Assembly: GCA_036563645.1 (NCBI GenBank)
Contig: DATCMA010000037.1
Location: 1-64,000 of the forward strand
Direction of reading: 5' to 3'
Origin: DATCMA01 sp036563645
GTDB lineage: Bacteria > Actinomycetota > Actinomycetes > Mycobacteriales > Micromonosporaceae
DNA: 64,000 nucleotides
Below, one piece after another: positions 1 through 8,865 of this stretch (position 1 is the stretch's first letter; each line of letters starts with the position of its first letter). The position numbers and the translations under genes are program-made. Under the pieces are notes generated by a model that saw only the letters and a list, made by a program, of their open reading frames with translations, was not told where the DNA came from and did no database searches.

Positions 1-3000
1 CTCGGCGACCTCGTCGGTCATCGACTCCAGCAACGGCACGCGCTCGTCCTGGCTCAGCTCGCCGCGTGCGATGGCCTGCTCGAGCAGGATCTTGATGTTG
101 ACCTCGTGGTCGGAGCTGTCCACGCCCGCGGAGTTGTCCAGCGCGTCGGTGTTGATCTTGCCACCGTTGCGGGCGAACTCGATCCGGCCCCGCTGGGTGA
201 AGCCCAGGTTGCCGCCTTCGCCGACCACCTTGACCCGCAGCTGGTTGCCGTCCACCCGCACCGCGTCGTTGGTCTTGTCGCCGGCGTCGGCGTGGCTTTC
301 CGTGCTCGCTTTGACGTAGGTGCCGATGCCGCCGTTCCACAGCAGGTCGACCGGCGCCTGGAGGATCGCTTTGATCAGCTCCGCCGGCGACATCGCGGTG
401 ACCGACTCCTCGATGCCGAGCGCGGCACGGACCTGCGGCGTGATCGGGATGGACTTCGCCGAGCGCGGATAGACCCCACCGCCTTCGGAGATGAGCGAGC
501 GGTCGTAGTCGTCCCAGCTTGAGCGCGGCAGGCGGAACAGGCGCTCGCGTTCGGCATAGGAGACCGCGGGATCGGGGTTCGGGTCGAGGAAGATGTGCCG
601 GTGGTCGAAGGCGGCCACCAGGCGGATGTGCCGAGAGCGCAGCATCCCGTTGCCGAAGACGTCCCCGGACATGTCGCCGATACCGACGACCGTGAAGTCC
701 TGCGACTGGACGTCGATCCCGAGCGTGCGGAAGTGGCGCTTGACCGACTCCCACGCCCCGCGGGCGGTGATGCCCATCTTCTTGTGGTCGTAGCCGGAGG
801 AGCCGCCCGAGGCGAACGCGTCGCCGAGCCAGAAGCCGTACTCAGCGGCGACCTCGTTGGCGATGTCGGAGAAGGTGGCCGTGCCCTTGTCCGCCGCGAC
901 CACGAGGTACGGGTCGTCGCCGTCGTGGCGGATCACGTCGCGCGGCGGCACCACCGCGCCGCCGACGATGTTGTCGGTGACGTCGAGCATCCCGGAGATG
1001 AACTGGCGGTAGCAGGCGACCGCCTCCTCCCGATCCCCGGGGCGGCGCTTGAGGACGAAGCCGCCCTTGGCCCCGACCGGCACGATCACCGAGTTCTTCA
1101 CCATCTGCGCCTTGACCAGGCCGAGCACCTCGGTGCGGAAGTCCTCGCGCCGGTCCGACCAGCGCAGCCCACCCCGCGCCACCTCGCCGAAGCGCATGTG
1201 CACGCCCTCGAAGCGCGGCGAATAGACGAAGATCTCGTACTTTGGCCGGGGCGCGGGCAGCTCGGGGATGGCCTGGGGGTTGAGCTTGAACGCCACGTAC
1301 GGCTTGGGCCGCCCGTCCGGCATCCGCTGGTAGAAGTTGGTGCGCAGCGTGGCCTGGATGAGCGCCAGGTAGGCCCGCACGATGCGGTCCTGGTTGAGGC
1401 TGGCCACCGCGTCGAGCTCGTGGTGGATCGCGCTGATCAACTCCTGGGCGCGCCGCTGCCGGTCCTCCTCGGTGAGGTCGAGCGCGGGGCTGAATCGGTT
1501 GTCGAAGAGGTGGACGAGCAGACGCGCGATCGCCGGATAGGTGGTGAAGGTCGCCTCAAGGTACTCCTGCGAGAACACCGGGTGGGCCTGACGCAGGTAC
1601 TTGGCGTAGGCGCGGAGCACCACCACCTGCCGCCAGGTCAAGCCCGCGCGCAGCACGAGCTCGTTGAAGCCGTCGATCTCGGCCTCGCCCCGCCACACCG
1701 CCGAGAAGGCGTTCTCCACGTGCGAGCGAATCTCGGTCAGGGACCGGGCGCCCTCCGGGAGTGTGAGGCCGAAGTCGTACAGGTAAATCGTCCCGTCCGC
1801 CCGGCGAATCTCGTACGGGCGCTCATCGACGACCTGCACCCCGAGGGAGTGCAGCACCGGCAACACCGCCGAAAGCATCATCGGCTCGCCGAATCGGTAG
1901 ATCTTGAACCGGACGATGGCGTCGTCGCCAACGGCACGGTGATCACTGACGAGCCGAAGCTCAAGCTGGCCGGGCTCCTCCAGCAGCTCCAACTTGGCGA
2001 GGTCCTGCAACGCCGCGTACGGCGTGTGGTGGTCCCGGTAGCCGTCGGGGAACGCCTCGGCGTACCGCGCGTACAGCCGCTTGGCCTGTTCGTCGCCGAG
2101 TTTGCGCTCCAGCGCCAGTCGGAAGTCGTCGTTCCATAGCCGGGTGGCGTCGGCGAGGCGCTGGGCGAGGGCGTCGACGTCGACCTCGGCGGGCGGGTTG
2201 TTCGGGTCGGTCCGGACGATGACGTGCACCTGGGCCAGCACCGACTCGGTCACCCGGGTGGTGTAGTCGAGCCCGACGCCGTTTAGCTCGCGCAGCAGGA
2301 TGTCCTGCATGCGCAGGAGGTTTTGGGTGGTGAAGCGGTCCCGCGGCAGGTAGATGAGGCAGGAGAGGAATCGGCCGTACCCGTCACGGCGCACGAAGAG
2401 CCGCACCTGGCGTCGCCCGGCCATACGGAGGACGCCGATGACCGCCTCATACAGCTCGTCCGTCTTGATTTGGAAGAGCTCGTCCCGCGGGTAGAACTCG
2501 AGGACTTGCAGCAGGTTCTTCCCCAGGTGGCTGCGCGGGCTGAGCCCGGAGCGCTCCAGCACGTCGGCGACCTTGCGCTTGACCACCGGCAGCTCGCGCA
2601 CGCTCGTGCGGTAGGCGGCGGTGGAGAAGAGCCCGAGGAAGCGGCGTTCGCCAACGACCTCGCCGTTGGCGTCGAAGACTTTGAAACCGATGTAGTCCAA
2701 GTACGACGCCCGGTGCACGGTCGAGCGGGAGTTCGCCTTGGTGATGATCAAGAGGCGCTTTTCGCGGACCTTGGCCGCCGCCTCCGGGGCCATCGACGAC
2801 AGACGCCGCGGCGTCGTCTGCGCGTGCCGCAGGATGCCGAGTCCGCTGCCCGGCACTGCCTCCAGCGCCTTGTCGCCGTCACCGGTGTCGACGAGGCGGT
2901 ACTCGCGGTAGCCGAGGAAGGTGAAGTGGTCATCGGCGAGCCAGCGCAGCAGCTCCACCGAGTCGGTGATGTCCTTCTCAGGGACCGGCGGCGCGGTGCC

Positions 3001-3768
3001 GGCTGCCCGCGCGGCGGCCAGGTCGTCGGCGAGCTGGAGCGCCCGCTGCCGCATCGGCACCCAGTCCTCGACCGCCAGGCGGACATCGGTGAGGACACGT
3101 TCAAGATCGGCGTGGAGCCGCTCCCGATCCGCCGGATCGCGCACCGGGTCGATCTCGATACGAATCCAGCTCTCGATGAGGTCGCCCTCGATGGCGTCGT
3201 CCGGCTCGACCTCCGCGGCGACTTCCTGCAAGCGGCCGTCCGGGTCGCGCCGCACCACCATCAGGGGATGCACGAGGAGGTGGATGTCGAGCTGGCGTGT
3301 GCTCAGCGCCGCGGTGACCGAGTTGACCAGGAACGGCATGTCGTCCGTGACGATCTCGATCACGCTGCGCTGGTGCTCGCCCTGCGGCGCGCTGATCCGC
3401 AGCTTCAGCTCTCCGGGAACGCGCTGGCGCGCAAGCTCTCGATGGGCGTAGGCCGCGGCGAGTAGCTCCTCTGGGGTGCGGTCGACCAGTTCCTCATCGG
3501 AGGCGAAGCGCCAGTACCGCGCGACGAGGTTCGCCTCCTGGTCACCGTCGGCGAGCGCGATGACCTGGGCGATGAGGCGCTCGGCGTTGGGAAGGACATC
3601 GAAGGTCGCATCCTCGTCGGCCGGAGCGACGCTGACCATAGCGTCGGAGATCGATCCTGGCTGCGGTTCGCCCGGGGGATGGTCATCGGTCGACATCGCG
3701 TCCACCGCCGAATCTGAGCCGCCGATAGTACCGCTGGTCTCCAGCTCCGGAGCCCGACGCCAATCCAT
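1..3768 (-). CDS. gdh: NAD-specific glutamate dehydrogenase, large type (3' end outside window)
   Basis: Catalyses NAD-linked oxidative deamination of glutamate to 2-oxoglutarate in the cytoplasm. The frame is open from ATG 3768 to base 1, giving 1256 residues; this family is usually about 1600, so the C-terminal part lies outside the window. The start is supported by GGGGAG seven bases upstream. The N-terminal part has the regulatory-type sequence around IVTDDMPFLVNSV, and the catalytic part contains VGIGDMSGDVFGNGML (near 630-690) and FDHRHIFLDPNPD, hallmarks of the 180-kDa Bac_GDH family. The visible end reads LLESMTDEVAE. The next gene upstream on the same strand, an arginase-family enzyme, could feed nitrogen catabolism towards glutamate; that link is inferred. 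Confidence 0.93.
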   Translation of the reverse strand, partial: MDWRRAPELETSGTIGGSDSAVDAMSTDDHPPGEPQPGSISDAMVSVAPADEDATFDVLPNAERLIAQVIALADGDQEANLVARYWRFASDEELVDRTPEELLAAAYAHRELARQRVPGELKLRISAPQGEHQRSVIEIVTDDMPFLVNSVTAALSTRQLDIHLLVHPLMVVRRDPDGRLQEVAAEVEPDDAIEGDLIESWIRIEIDPVRDPADRERLHADLERVLTDVRLAVEDWVPMRQRALQLADDLAAARAAGTAPPVPEKDITDSVELLRWLADDHFTFLGYREYRLVDTGDGDKALEAVPGSGLGILRHAQTTPRRLSSMAPEAAAKVREKRLLIITKANSRSTVHRASYLDYIGFKVFDANGEVVGERRFLGLFSTAAYRTSVRELPVVKRKVADVLERSGLSPRSHLGKNLLQVLEFYPRDELFQIKTDELYEAVIGVLRMAGRRQVRLFVRRDGYGRFLSCLIYLPRDRFTTQNLLRMQDILLRELNGVGLDYTTRVTESVLAQVHVIVRTDPNNPPAEVDVDALAQRLADATRLWNDDFRLALERKLGDEQAKRLYARYAEAFPDGYRDHHTPYAALQDLAKLELLEEPGQLELRLVSDHRAVGDDAIVRFKIYRFGEPMMLSAVLPVLHSLGVQVVDERPYEIRRADGTIYLYDFGLTLPEGARSLTEIRSHVENAFSAVWRGEAEIDGFNELVLRAGLTWRQVVVLRAYAKYLRQAHPVFSQEYLEATFTTYPAIARLLVHLFDNRFSPALDLTEEDRQRRAQELISAIHHELDAVASLNQDRIVRAYLALIQATLRTNFYQRMPDGRPKPYVAFKLNPQAIPELPAPRPKYEIFVYSPRFEGVHMRFGEVARGGLRWSDRREDFRTEVLGLVKAQMVKNSVIVPVGAKGGFVLKRRPGDREEAVACYRQFISGMLDVTDNIVGGAVVPPRDVIRHDGDDPYLVVAADKGTATFSDIANEVAAEYGFWLGDAFASGGSSGYDHKKMGITARGAWESVKRHFRTLGIDVQSQDFTVVGIGDMSGDVFGNGMLRSRHIRLVAAFDHRHIFLDPNPDPAVSYAERERLFRLPRSSWDDYDRSLISEGGGVYPRSAKSIPITPQVRAALGIEESVTAMSPAELIKAILQAPVDLLWNGGIGTYVKASTESHADAGDKTNDAVRVDGNQLRVKVVGEGGNLGFTQRGRIEFARNGGKINTDALDNSAGVDSSDHEVNIKILLEQAIARGELSQDERVPLLESMTDEVAE

Positions 3769-3944
3769 CGTGCAACTCCCCTCGCCCACCACGCTGTGGG
3801 TCACGTCTGACACAAGCCTATGCCTTGCCGATCACCAAATCGGCCCTCCTGGCGTCTGCATAGGCGAAACGGCGTGTCGCATGACGTCCGAGAGGGTCAA
3901 TATCCGAGGGTGAGGGGGTCGGCGGGCGGCACGCGGGCGGACGA

Positions 3945-4988
3945 TCAGCCGGTCTCCGCGGACCGGGGGACGTCCGTCATACCCGACCGTGCCGAGGGCA
4001 CGCCGTCGGGGTGGTGCGGCCAATCCGTGCCGGCCGCCGCATCGATCTCGTCCGGTGGGGCCGCGATTTCACTCACCGCCCCGGTCAACGGCGCCAATCC
4101 GGCGACCACCGTGGACACAATCTCCGCCGCGTACGTGCCGTCGGGGTCGTAGTCCGGGTCGAAGACGGTGAGCTCCATCCCCAGGCAGTGCGGCGTGTCC
4201 ACCAATCCCGCGAGCAGGAGTTCCAGCTCACCGAAGGCGATTCCGCCGGGTTCGGGCGCGTCCACCGCGGGCAAGACGGACGGGTCGAGCACGTCGACGT
4301 CCACATGCACCCAGTAGCCGACGCACTCGGTGAGCTGATCACGAGCCCACTGGGCGCTGCGCGGCGCCCCTTCCGCCCGGAGGACCGGCACGGGCCGGTG
4401 GATGATCCCGGCGGCCTGGAGATCCAGCCGGTGGGCGTCGTGTGCCCGGATACCGAGCACGACTACGTCGATGTCGCGGAAGTACGGGCGTCGATTCTCA
4501 ATGCTGGCGAGGTCCGACTGACCGCGCCCGGTCGCCAACGCCAAGGCCTCCCCCGCCGCCGCCCCCACGTACGAGGCGTTGCCGGGGTGCCGGAAGTCGG
4601 AGTGACCGTCGACGTAGACGAGGCCGACCCGCCCGCCGATCGCCTCGCCGAGCCGGTGCATGGCGAGCCCCGCTCCCAGCAGGATCGAGCAGTCACCGCC
4701 CAGCACCAGCGGGAATTCGCCACGGTCAATGATGGCGCCAATCCGATCCGCCAAGGCCACGGAGTACCGCGCGATCAGCGGCGCGTGGCAGACCCCGTCA
4801 CCGGGACGCCAGTCGCCAGGGTCGTAGCGAGGCGGGGTCAGGCATCCGGCGTCCCGGGCGGCGAGGCGGGCGACGAGCCCATGATCGCGTAGTGCGCCGG
4901 GTGCCTTGGCGCAACCCGGCACCGACGTCTCGGTCGGCGGACGCAAACCGAGATTGGACGGTGCGTCGAGAACGGCGATCCGGCGCAT
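3945..4988 (-). CDS. Arginase/agmatinase-family ureohydrolase
   Basis: A 347-residue ureohydrolase-fold protein, probably a Mn-dependent hydrolase of arginine or a related guanidino compound. Metal-binding motifs are present but altered: GGDCS (family GGDHS), DGHSDF (family DAHxD) and DVDVLDPS (intact). The Cys for His and Gly for Ala changes mean that substrate and even activity should be treated with caution; formimidoylglutamase-like or non-arginase roles are possible. The ATG at 4988 lies 7 bases after the thioredoxin-TPR gene stop, so the two are probably co-transcribed. A weak purine-rich RBS precedes it. Confidence 0.82.
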   Translation of the reverse strand: MRRIAVLDAPSNLGLRPPTETSVPGCAKAPGALRDHGLVARLAARDAGCLTPPRYDPGDWRPGDGVCHAPLIARYSVALADRIGAIIDRGEFPLVLGGDCSILLGAGLAMHRLGEAIGGRVGLVYVDGHSDFRHPGNASYVGAAAGEALALATGRGQSDLASIENRRPYFRDIDVVVLGIRAHDAHRLDLQAAGIIHRPVPVLRAEGAPRSAQWARDQLTECVGYWVHVDVDVLDPSVLPAVDAPEPGGIAFGELELLLAGLVDTPHCLGMELTVFDPDYDPDGTYAAEIVSTVVAGLAPLTGAVSEIAAPPDEIDAAAGTDWPHHPDGVPSARSGMTDVPRSAETG

Positions 4989-4995
4989 CGGTCCG

Positions 4996-5958
4996 TCAGA
5001 ACAGCGCGCTCGCCAGGGCGCGTCGGGCGGCCGACACGGCGGGATCGTCCGGACCGGCGATCGTGAACAGCGAGATCAGGTGCTTGCGGACCGTCTCGCG
5101 GTCATCGCCGGCCGTCCGCCGCACCAGGTCGATGAGCCGCTCGTAGGCCTGCTCCGCCTGCCCTTGCAGCACCTGAATGTCCGCGGCGAGGAGCTGCGCC
5201 GGGATGTCGTCCGGGTTGCTGTCCGCGGCGGCCAACGCGGCGGCCTGGTCGACGCCGCGCACACGCCGCAAGAGCTCCACGCGCGCCAACCCCGATTCGG
5301 CCACGGTGTCCGCTGGGGACTCCGCCAGGATCTTCTTGTACGCCTGCTCGGCCGCGTCGAGATCGCCGCGCAGGACGGCCTCCTCCGCCTCCCGCATCCG
5401 CGGGTCCTGCGGCGGTTGCACGGCGACACCCGCGGTCCGCAGCACCGCCTCGATCCACTGCCGCAGCTGCGCCTCGGGAATCACCCCGGTGAAACCGTCG
5501 ATCGGCTGGCCCCCGACGATCGCGTAGACCATCGGGATGCTCTGGACCCGGAACATCTGGGCCAGCCGCGGGTTGGCGTCGACGTTGACCTTCGCCAGCA
5601 CCCACGCGCCGCCACCCTCCACCGCGAGCCGCTCCAGCACCGGGGAGAGCTGCTTGCACGGCTGGCACCAGTCGGCCCAGAAGTCGACCAGCACCGGGGT
5701 GGTCATCGACCGTTGCAGCACCTCGGAGTGGAAGGTGGCCTCCGTGACGTCGATGACGGCGACCCCCGGGCCAGCTGGGCCGCGGCCAGCCACCCCACCG
5801 CCGGCCGCCACGCCGCTAGGCGCCGCGCCGCCGGGGCGAGCGCCGACGGAGTCGGGCGACGCCTCCGCCGAAGGACTGGACTGGGACTGGGCACGCAAGG
5901 CGCCGAGGTCTACCGCGCCACGGGCGAAAACCGACGAGGTCGTGCGTGGGTCGCTCAT
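4996..5958 (-). CDS. Thioredoxin-domain and TPR protein (CnoX-like co-chaperone)
   Basis: A 320-residue cytoplasmic protein. After a low-complexity Ser/Ala/Gly-rich N-terminus (about 20-85) comes a thioredoxin domain with VLVDFWADWCQPCKQL, whose WCQPC motif keeps both redox cysteines. The C-terminal half (about 200-320) is helical and TPR-like (EAVLRGDLDAAEQAYKK). This architecture matches CnoX/YbbN, which passes oxidised or unfolded clients to chaperones; that role is known for the family and not shown here. Start ATG 5958 has AGGG four bases upstream. The arginase-family gene follows 7 bases after the stop. Confidence 0.85.
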   Translation of the reverse strand: MSDPRTTSSVFARGAVDLGALRAQSQSSPSAEASPDSVGARPGGAAPSGVAAGGGVAGRGPAGPGVAVIDVTEATFHSEVLQRSMTTPVLVDFWADWCQPCKQLSPVLERLAVEGGGAWVLAKVNVDANPRLAQMFRVQSIPMVYAIVGGQPIDGFTGVIPEAQLRQWIEAVLRTAGVAVQPPQDPRMREAEEAVLRGDLDAAEQAYKKILAESPADTVAESGLARVELLRRVRGVDQAAALAAADSNPDDIPAQLLAADIQVLQGQAEQAYERLIDLVRRTAGDDRETVRKHLISLFTIAGPDDPAVSAARRALASALF

Positions 5959-6071
5959 GGTTCCCTAGTCTCGCACGCGGGCGCTTGACCGAGTCGATGA
6001 GCGCTGGGCTCCGCGTTTCGCACCTCAAGTCCGGCTCGGCGCCCCGCCGACGCCGCGGGCGACGGCGGCCG

Positions 6072-7760
6072 TCAGAATCGGGCCGGCTCCCGATAGGTGC
6101 CCCACTCGGCGCGCAGGACGTCGCAGATCTCGCCCAGGGTCGCCTCCGCCCGAGCGGCGTCGAGTATCACGGGAATCATGTTGTCGTCCGAACGGGCGAC
6201 ATCGGCCAGGCGGCGCAACGCCCGTTCGACCGCCTCCGCGTCCCGGGCCGCCTTCCGTTCCGCCAGCACGCGCTTCTGTTCCTGCTCCACCTCGGGAGAG
6301 ATGCGGAGGATGTCCACCGGCTTGGTGACCGTGTCGGTGTGACAGTTGACACCGACGATCTTCTTCTCACCTTTCTCCACGGCCTGCTGGTATGCGAAGG
6401 CCGATTCGGAGATCTGCGCGATGAACCACCCCTCCTCGATGCCGCGGAGGATGCCCGAGGTCATCGGACCGATCGGATGGGAGCCATCGCCGCCGAGCTC
6501 CCGGATTCGCGCGAAGATCGCTTCCGCGTCCGCCTCGATCTGGTCGGTGAGCGCCTCGACGTACCACGAGCCGCCGAGGGGATCGATGACGTTGGCGACG
6601 CCGGTCTCCTCCAGCAGCACCTGCTGGGTGCGCAGGGCGACTTCGGCCGCCTCGGCGGTGGGGAGGGCGAGGGTCTCATCCATCGCGTTGGTGTGCAGGG
6701 AGTTGGTGCCGCCGAGGATCGCCGCCAGCGCCTCCACCGTGGTGCGCACCACGTTGTTGAACGGCTGCTGGGCGGTCAACGACACCCCAGCGGTCTGGGT
6801 GTGGAAGCGCAGCCACTGGGCCCGCTCGTTCGTCGCGCCGTAGACGTCCCGCATCCACCGGGCCCATATTCGGCGGGCGGCCCGGAACTTCGCTATCTCC
6901 TCGAAGAAGTCGATGTGCGCGTCGAAGAAGAAGCTGAGCTGCGGCGCGAAGGCGTTGACGTCGAGCCCACGGGAGCGGCCGAGCTCCACGTAGGCGAAGC
7001 CGTCGGCGAGCGTGAAGGCCAGCTCCTGGGCGGCGGTGGCGCCGGCTTCGCGGATGTGGTAGCCGGAGATGGAGATTGGCTTGTAGCGCGGGATCTCCCG
7101 GGCGCAGTACTCCATCAAGTCGCCGATCAGGCGCAGGTGCGGCTCAGGCGGGAAGAGCCACTCCTTTTGGGCGATGTACTCCTTGAAGATGTCTGTCTGA
7201 AGTGTTCCGTCTAATGAGGAGATATCCGCGCCCTGCCGTTCCGCCGCGACCAGGTACATGCAGAAGATCGGTATGGCCGGCCCGGAGATGGTCATCGACG
7301 TCGTGACGCTGGCCAGGTCGATGCCGTCGAAGAGGACCTCCATATCGGCGGCTGAGTCGACCGCCACCCCGCAGTGCCCCACTTCGCCGAGGCAGCGGGG
7401 ATCGTCCGAGTCCCGGCCCATCAGGGTCGGCATGTCGAAAGCGACGGACAGCCCTCCCCCACCGGCGTTGAGGAGCATCTTGTAGCGCTCGTTGGTCTGC
7501 CGCGCGGTGCCGAAGCCGGCGAACTGGCGGATGGTCCACGGCCGGCCGCGATAGCCCGTCGGGTAGAGGCCGCGGGTGTACGGGTGTTCCCCAGGCCATC
7601 CGATTCGCTCGAAGCCGGGCACCTCCACGCCCGGCGGCGGCCCGTACACCGGATCGAGCGGGCGCCCGGACAGCGTGGTGAAGTCGGCGTCGCGCTTGCG
7701 GGCCGCGTCGTACCGAGCCTGCCACCGCGCGCGTCCGGCGGCGATCTCGTGCGCATCCAT
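6072..7760 (-). CDS. icmA: Acyl-CoA mutase large subunit, isobutyryl-CoA mutase type
   Basis: Large subunit of an adenosylcobalamin-dependent acyl-CoA mutase, 562 residues, lacking the C-terminal B12-binding domain as IcmA does (about 566 aa). The two substrate-specificity residues are F80 (in WTIRQFAGFG) and Q198 (in KEYIAQKEW). Methylmalonyl-CoA mutase has Tyr and Arg there, 2-hydroxyisobutyryl-CoA mutase Ile and Gln, and isobutyryl-CoA mutase Phe and Gln at these same numbers. The protein should therefore interconvert isobutyryl-CoA and n-butyryl-CoA and need a separate small B12 subunit, not present in the window. ATG 7760 follows AGGAGGAG. A promoter lies at 7795-7824; the MeaB chaperone gene is just upstream. 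Confidence 0.9.
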   Translation of the reverse strand: MDAHEIAAGRARWQARYDAARKRDADFTTLSGRPLDPVYGPPPGVEVPGFERIGWPGEHPYTRGLYPTGYRGRPWTIRQFAGFGTARQTNERYKMLLNAGGGGLSVAFDMPTLMGRDSDDPRCLGEVGHCGVAVDSAADMEVLFDGIDLASVTTSMTISGPAIPIFCMYLVAAERQGADISSLDGTLQTDIFKEYIAQKEWLFPPEPHLRLIGDLMEYCAREIPRYKPISISGYHIREAGATAAQELAFTLADGFAYVELGRSRGLDVNAFAPQLSFFFDAHIDFFEEIAKFRAARRIWARWMRDVYGATNERAQWLRFHTQTAGVSLTAQQPFNNVVRTTVEALAAILGGTNSLHTNAMDETLALPTAEAAEVALRTQQVLLEETGVANVIDPLGGSWYVEALTDQIEADAEAIFARIRELGGDGSHPIGPMTSGILRGIEEGWFIAQISESAFAYQQAVEKGEKKIVGVNCHTDTVTKPVDILRISPEVEQEQKRVLAERKAARDAEAVERALRRLADVARSDDNMIPVILDAARAEATLGEICDVLRAEWGTYREPARF

Positions 7761-7794
7761 CCGGAGCTCCTCCTCGGCCCTCGCGCTATCGCCG

Positions 7795-7824
7795 AGTCTA
7801 GAGGAACTCCTGAACGATCGCTAA
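7795..7824 (-). promoter_or_regulatory. Candidate promoter for icmA
   Basis: On the minus strand, TTAGCG (7819-7824) and TAGACT (7795-7800) are separated by 18 bases, a reasonable vegetative actinomycete pattern. It lies between the meaB stop and the icmA ATG at 7760, giving a leader of about 30 bases. Predicted by eye only. Confidence 0.4.
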
Positions 7825-7843
7825 GGATGGGACGGGTGTCGAC

Positions 7844-8815
7844 TCATCGATTGAGCTGGGCGAGCACCTCATCGGCGGCGGTGTAGGGATCGATCTCGCC
7901 GTCCGCCACCCGCTGCGCGAGGCGGTCCAGCGTCACGCCCGACCGCAGCGAGCCCATCCGCGCGCGCACCGCGCCGAGCGCGATCGCCTCGATCTCCGCG
8001 GCGGCCCGGGCCAAGCGGCGACGGCGCAGCTCGCCCCGTTCCACCATCCACCGGTGGTGCTTCTCGATGGCCGCGACGATGTCGTCGATCCCCTCGCCCC
8101 GCGCCGCGACCGCCCGCACCACCTGCGGACGCCACTCCCCCGGGGCGCGCTCCCGCAAGGCGATCATGTTCTGGATGTCGTGGTACGTCGCGTTCGCGCC
8201 GTCGCGGTCGGCTTTGTTCACCACGAACACGTCGGCGATCTCGAGAATCCCCGCCTTGACCGCCTGGATCGAGTCGCCCATGCCCGGCGCGAGCAGCACG
8301 AGGGTGGTGTCGGCCAGCGAGGCGATCTCCACCTCGGCCTGGCCGACACCGACCGTCTCCACGAGCACGATGTCGCAGCCGGCCCCCTCCAACACCCGGA
8401 CCGCCTGCGGGGTCGCCGCGGCCAACCCGCCGAGGTGACCGCGGTTGGACATCGACCGGATGAAGACCCCGGGGTCGGTGGCGTGGTCTTGCATCCGCAC
8501 CCGGTCGCCGAGGATCGCGCCTCCGCTGAACGGGCTGGAGGGATCGATCGCGAGGACCCCCACCCGGTGCCCTTGGGCGCGCATCGCCCGCACCAGCTCG
8601 TTGGTGGTCGTCGACTTCCCGACCCCCGGGGAGCCGGTCAGGCCGATGATGCGGGCGGTGCCGGCGTAGGGGGCGAGCTCGGCGGCGATCCGCGGCACCG
8701 TCTCGTCACCGGACTCGACCAACGTGATCAGCCGGGCTACGGCCCGCGGATCGCCCTCGCGGGCGCGCTTGACCAGCATGGGTACGTCGCGACTGCGCCG
8801 CACCGACCCGCTCAT
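7844..8815 (-). CDS. meaB: MeaB-type GTPase, mutase chaperone
   Basis: A 323-residue G3E-family GTPase (MeaB/ArgK) that protects and reloads adenosylcobalamin-dependent acyl-CoA mutases. The Walker A motif GSPGVGKST is at residues 61-69, with further GTPase motifs VVNKADRDG and a switch region around ETVGVGQAEVE. It is encoded just upstream of icmA on the same strand, so IcmA is the likely client, although it might also serve a methylmalonyl-CoA mutase elsewhere. ATG 8815 is preceded by AGGGGA at about 9 bases. The thiolase gene ends about 50 bases upstream. Confidence 0.93.
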   Translation of the reverse strand: MSGSVRRSRDVPMLVKRAREGDPRAVARLITLVESGDETVPRIAAELAPYAGTARIIGLTGSPGVGKSTTTNELVRAMRAQGHRVGVLAIDPSSPFSGGAILGDRVRMQDHATDPGVFIRSMSNRGHLGGLAAATPQAVRVLEGAGCDIVLVETVGVGQAEVEIASLADTTLVLLAPGMGDSIQAVKAGILEIADVFVVNKADRDGANATYHDIQNMIALRERAPGEWRPQVVRAVAARGEGIDDIVAAIEKHHRWMVERGELRRRRLARAAAEIEAIALGAVRARMGSLRSGVTLDRLAQRVADGEIDPYTAADEVLAQLNR

Positions 8816-8865
8816 CCCGCTGTCCCCTTTCGCGGCCTACCGGTTGGGGGTTGGCCCCGCTTCCG

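Noticed and set aside
595..2139. Long plus-strand frame (514 codons) opposite glutamate dehydrogenase
   Set aside because: It is a GC-driven shadow: Arg/His/Val-rich, no recognisable domain, and fully overlaps a conserved gene in the other strand.
6072..7760. Annotation as methylmalonyl-CoA mutase
   Set aside because: F80 and Q198 replace the Tyr and Arg needed for the methylmalonyl carboxylate.
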